This document shows positions 58,643-64,000 of a stretch of DNA of 64,000 nt, piece after piece; position 1 is the stretch's first letter; the number at the start of each line of letters is the position of its first letter. Location of the stretch: the NCBI GenBank assembly GCA_018881555.1, contig JACAXG010000052.1:2542001-2606000 (forward strand), given 5' to 3'. Source of the DNA: Amblyornis subalaris. Lineage: Eukaryota; Chordata; Aves; Passeriformes; Ptilonorhynchidae. The position numbers and the translations under genes are program-made. Under the pieces are notes generated by a model. The model searched no databases, was not told the origin of the DNA, and was given only the letters and a program-made list of their open reading frames with translations.

Positions 58643-61600
58643 GTCACTGGCTACATTTTAAATCATTGATGTGATTCTCAGTCTTTCTTGTGCCAGGATA
58701 TAAATCACTCACCTACCAACAGCTATTCACGTGTCTGCAGCAAAGTGCTTTCTATGTGGTAATTTGAAAGGCAATGAGGGAAAACTGGTACAGATCAATA
58801 ATGCAGGATTTTTGGGGTGTTTAGTGCAGAAAATGGAATGAAGGATATTCTTTGAGGATAAAGGATCTGTTACAGCCCATTACAAATAGAAGAACTGGGA
58901 TTTAATGGTGAGTCTGGCACGTGGCACTGTTGTTGTCCTAACTAAATAAAGAATATGTGTTTACAAGGAATACATTAATGCCTGATAAGGCATGGATGGC
59001 ACCATAAAATATCAGTTGCTTCATGTATTTATGAGGTGAACACTGACTTTTCTACATTTTGTAGGAATGTCTGTCTTGCATTAAAAACCTCATGATGAGG
59101 GATTTTATAGCCACAAACATCAATGACATTGAAGAAGACAGAGATAGAGGCTGCAGAGCCCATAAGGAAATATGTTGTCTGAAAAAATATTCTCATTGCT
59201 GTGTTGTGCTTTGAAATTTTTATATTCTCCCCANGGGGCTGAGGTGAGCAAACGCAAATTTGGTCTTCCCAGGAGAATCAAGCAGAGCAGCAGTGCTCTC
59301 TCCTACACTGCGGTAGTGACGCCTTCTGTCTGTGAACTGTGATTTCTGTCTGTGATTTGTCCCCTTGCAACCCGAGTGTGGTATCCCTAATGCCACCACC
59401 ACTGCCCTGGTTAAAACCAACCAAAATCTTCCTGGCTCCCTCTCAGGAGGTGGCCCCTGAGATGCCTCCTTGGGGCGCTATAGGAAAAGGTAGTGTTGTT
59501 TATGGGATGCTTTTGGAAGAAATAACCCACATTCAGAACACCTATGTTAAGGTTATTTCTGCTTTTAGAGTGTAATGTTCTTTAGTCTTTAAAAAGAGCT
59601 AAGGGGAAAGCTTTCTTACTTGTGACAACATTTCTTAAACCCTATGTAGGGGAACATCAGATTCCATCTNCACCTGACCTGCAAAGAGAAGCCCTTTATG
59701 AAATGTCTTCTATTTTTTCTGGGTTCTGGAGGGGCAAGACTGTGGAGGTGCTCGCAGTAGAAGATGGATTTTGAAAAGAATGATTTTGGCAGCTTTATGC
59801 TGTGCAACCTTTCAGCTGTTTGCTTCCACAACACTCTAATAGTGGAGTGCCCTGCACTTGCTTTTTTTAAGGGTGGAAGTAAAGTTTATTATTGTAACCC
59901 TTTTTTTTNCTCTAAGAAATGAGTCTCCTAAGCTGGCATGGCATGTCTTTTCTAGAATACTGTTGAATAAGGGATACAAAATATTTCACTTGACACTTCA
60001 TATTGCCCCTGATTGCAAGCTTGAAAATTGCAACAGCAGTGACAAAAGCTGAAAGACCCGTTGTGCTGGCCTGATTCATAGGAAAACAATATATTTTTGT
60101 TCAAGCTGTCACAGCAAAATCCCCTTGAAATGTTACTCAACATGACTGGATTGCAGAGTCAGGTCATCTTTGAATAAAAGTCTTTAACTTTCAGAAGAAC
60201 TCAAGGAGTATGGTTTCATCANTTTAGCAAAAAAAGATGCCAATGGAGAAAAGATTAATTTTCCTGTCTCTTGTTGAATCCTTGAATACTTTTATATGAT
60301 TCAGTATGTTTTATGAGCTGCGTTTCCAGGGATGCTGGCAGAAAACAGGGTAATTGCTCTTTCACCATCATGTCAACCTTATTTTAACTGGCCTCCACTG
60401 ACTTTTGGGAACATGAGAAGCAATAGGAGCCATCAACCAACTCAGTTTGTGTATACCTCTGTCTGGTACCCGACCTCACCAGCCCNCCTGCTTTATCAGC
60501 TTTACAGCACACATGGGCCCCATCAAATTATTCTGGGAGGGAGGAGCAGGGCAAAGCATGGGATAACTTTGTCCTCTGAGTGGAGGAGGCAGGAGTCCTC
60601 CTNGCAGCTCAGCCACCAGAACTAACCATTTTCAAATCAGCAGCTTGCTGTGTTTTCTGCTGGTGGCTCCCTGGATTGTAAGCTGGGAGTAAAATGCTGC
60701 CCTTTCTCCACCTCCTCTCCTGTACCTGCTCCATTTTATATGTTTTTATATGATGATATAAAATATATGATAATTTTTTAGGTTGTCCAAGCCACAATCT
60801 GCTGTCCAGCTCATCCCAAAGGAATCCTTCATATGTGTACTCGTGCATATATGTATCCTGTGTTCTCTGAAAGTGATGTGCAGCTGCACAAATATAAATC
60901 TCCAGTGCCCTCCTAAATGCCTTATGCAGTCAAGCTGTNCCCGGGTGAGTTGTCAGAAAGGAGCTTAAAAGCTCGCTTTTACTTTTCCATTCCCTTCCAG
61001 AGTAATTCCTGGGTTATCCTTCCCTCTGTGTTCAGACACTTTACATCAAAATAATTTTATCATCAATCAACCAAATATACATTCTGAGTCTTAAATGCTG
61101 CTGTTTGGGTCAGCCTAGAAATCTCTCCTCCTGTCTCTAATCACGACCTGTGATGGATGCTGGGGGAAAGGGTGACGGGATAAGGATATGTACAGAGTGA
61201 CCTTGAATTTGCTATACNCTTCAGCTCACAGAAATCAGCTGCTTTGGGGCTTTGGAGATGGGAGTTGCATGCAGATGATGATACAGNGGTGCCACCTATC
61301 TGATGTACACTCAGTCAATCACTTTCTAAACCCTTTTTCCTGTGTTTTCCTTTTTTTACTCTGACCACAGGCTGTCAGTGAATGCCACTGGCATGCTACT
61401 CTATGCTGTATAAAAAAGCATTTCCTTCTGCTTGCTTTTAAAATTGCTCTGGATAAATTCACTGGGAACTCTTTAGTTCTTATATTATGAGAAATAATAA
61501 GTCTCATGACCTATTTAATCTGCTCCATAGCATGAAGGATTTTACAAACTTTTGTCATATGCTCCCACTCTACTGGGATGACCCTTTATATGGGAGCTGC

Positions 61601-64000
61601 TTCATTCTCTGATGATCCCTATTGTCCCTCTACCCACCTTTCATAGCTCTGTTAGACTGATTTGGAAATGGGGTGAGAAGAGTGATTACACTACAAAATC
61701 ACACAGTGACATAATGATGCTTTTCTGTTATTCGCTTTTTGACTATCTCAGAATGTTGCAATGCAGGCTATGAATCTGAGCAGACTTGCCNAGTATCAGG
61801 TATCCAGCCAAAAAGGTTTCAATGACTTTACTTTTCTAGTAACTGTTTAAATGATGCTAGCTTTTCCATACAGAATAGAACCTGATATTTTTATGTTCTT
61901 TAGCTTATACCTAAAACATAGCACTGAGAAAAGAAAGAAAGAAAAAGGCTTAGGTCTGTTCTAATTGTGATTCTAAGTTTTCTGGTGCAATGGAGCTTGA
62001 ATTTGCAGCCTGAATGAGTTGCACTGTGTTGAATTTTATATCTACAACTGTTCCAGAACTAAATATGACTCATTCCAGACCTCAGAAAAGTGTAATTATA
62101 TGGAATAAAGCCCACATTTGAAGGGGAAGATGGAAAACTTGTTCTTAAACCATTTGTTGAAAGCTGAGTAGAGTTTGAAACATTACGAGGTAATCCCAGG
62201 GAAGATGGATTAGTGACCAGAATTCAAGAAAAGCAGTCAGATGTGAATAATAAATTGCATTTGTTCAAGGCTCTGTGGTTTCTCACATGGGCACTTACAC
62301 GGTACAATATAAAACTATACATATGAAGTATAGTTTCCAGACCTTTTTTTTCTTCACTTTTTGTATCTGTCTTACAGGCAGAATGAATGTGATGTGTTTA
62401 GTCCACCTGAGCACATCCATTTAGTGCAGCACAGCTCCAAGTGTCATGGACAATTTGTAGTGTAGTGTTTACAGCCAATATGCAAAACACCAANGCAATG
62501 GCCATCAACCCTGACTGGGCCCGTGAGCACAAGAGCTGAGCCAGCAGCCACACCAGCAGTGACATCATACTCTGCTCTGCCTCTCAATCTGGCAGATCAA
62601 TATTTTACTTTTCAAATTGTTCATTGTCAGGAGCAACGTCACACGACACCGCCGCCTGCAGCGGGGCGTGTGAGGACCAGGAGTCAGGGAGCCATAACCC
62701 TTGTGACTATGAATAATAAGGTGTGTGCCTGTGCACTGACAAAGATCACATTCACAAAATATGTTTTTTCTTCCTTTTCCATGCCACCAAGGATTAAGGA
62801 GAAGTCTTGCTGACTGTATATGATGCAGCTGTTTCAGGTGGCTGGATTCTGGGCCCTTGCTGCTTAGGAAGAGTATTAGGCAGCAGGTCTGCACCTGGGG
62901 TGTCTGCTTTTGAGATCCAGAGATAAGGCATGGGTCCCAAATCTAGAGAGTTTGAAAATGAACAAGATTTATAAATTGGATGCAATGCAACAGCAATTCA
63001 AACAAATCTAAAAAAATTTTCAATTTTTTCTTCTGTAAAAATTATTGGCACTTTCAATAAACAATTGTGGTTGCTTAGTTTAATTATTTTAATGGAAAAA
63101 GTATGCTTTCGCATGGACAACATGATTATTTTAAAGAACTCTCTGTGTCTGAAATTCCTGAAAATTTTGGTTATGAGAAAGGTAAGGTATTTTTTAAGGG
63201 GTTTTTCAAAGAAAGTTGAAAAAAATCCAACAACTGGTCCAATTTTCTGACCAGCATTAATCCATGCATTTGGAGGGCCCTGGTGGGCACTGTGAGAACA
63301 CCCTACATATTTCTTCTGTTTGCTTCTATGTAGGATTAGAACTATTTTATTTGACACTATGTGAACTCTTTCCTTGTAGTAGCTGCCATTTCTTTATGTA
63401 TCCTTGAAGTGAATTCAGGGAAACAGAGGCCATTTTTAATGAAACGTGCTTGCAAATATAGAATGGCTAGAAAAAGTAACTATTTTTGCACATTAGACAA
63501 ACATACTAAAACCTGCTTTCCTGAAACCCCACATCTCCAGTGTTTTAGGAAGTGAAGGATGTGCTTCAGAGTTTCCATTCCTATCCCATATACGGAAGGG
63601 CAAATCACAGACTCTGGGCCTCATTGTAAATCCGGAGGACCATGGCTACAGTAATGTAGAAATATATGGATTAAAAAATGCATCTGGGATGACTTTTTTG
63701 TTGATTGAGAAACCTTGCAGATTAAAATGAAGCTACTTCAATCATCCGGAGTGAAAAAAAATGAACACATTGTCTGGAAGTGCTGGGCAGAAAAACTGTG
63801 CAAAAATATTCTTGTTGCTTTGAGAGCAAGACATAATACCAAGGTCTTCACTGCAAAAATGGCCCAGAGCTAGGGCTTCCCTATTCCCTTATAAAACCAC
63901 TAACTCAAGTGAATAGATTCCTTCTTGGCAATATAAATCATAAAACAGGTTAGCTAGAGACAATATATGCCAACTAGTGAGCCAGGCCCTTGGGTGAAGG
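58643..64000. other. Intergenic sequence to the end of the window
   Basis: No gene recognised. A small CpG patch with an ACGTCA (CRE-like) word lies around 62636-62690. A plus-strand frame at 63361-63555 begins at GTG and has four cysteines but no acceptable start codon. The sequence is otherwise AT-rich with no recognised repeat. Confidence 0.65.

Noticed and set aside
63361..63555. Small frame that looks like a signal peptide plus a cysteine-rich secreted peptide
   Set aside because: It starts with GTG, not ATG; the first ATG is after the supposed signal peptide, and the cysteine spacing matches no family I know.
1..64000. CRISPR arrays, operons, phage or other prokaryotic systems
   Set aside because: Split exons with GT-AG borders and vertebrate repeats show eukaryotic DNA; no regularly spaced direct repeats were seen.

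Overview
This 64 kb window is vertebrate nuclear DNA, almost certainly from a bird. Three things support this: interrupted coding exons with GT-AG splice sites, low repeat density, and a solo LTR of a type I know from avian genomes. It carries one recognisable protein-coding gene, the 3' half of TBC1D1 on the + strand. TBC1D1 is the Rab GTPase-activating protein paralogous to TBC1D4/AS160.

Layout: 1-3023 is intron upstream of the first exon I can identify. Nine coding exons follow between 3024 and 20001 and encode the C-terminal 555 residues: a kinase-motif-rich linker, the complete catalytic TBC domain, and the C-terminal coiled coil. The stop codon is at 19999-20001. A 3' UTR of about 2 kb probably ends just after an AATAAA at 21999-22004. 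The reading frame carries through all eight internal introns, and both catalytic residues of the dual-finger Rab-GAP mechanism (Arg and Gln) are present.

From about 22 kb to the end there is no convincing gene. In mammals the region downstream of TBC1D1 is a gene-poor interval leading towards KLF3, and the second two thirds of this window look like the avian counterpart. It holds a solo LTR (26682-27759), an old antisense MIR-like SINE (about 39015-39176), several short fragments of ancient amniote repeats, a CpG-rich promoter-like patch (about 42000-42720), two strong minus-strand G-quadruplex motifs, several short palindromes, and AT-rich stretches with clustered homeodomain-type sites that could be conserved regulatory elements.

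About a hundred isolated single N bases are scattered through the window, none in a TBC1D1 coding exon. I found no CRISPR array, operon, toxin, phage or other prokaryotic system, and nothing I could honestly call a new molecular system. The best leads are regulatory or structural DNA signals.
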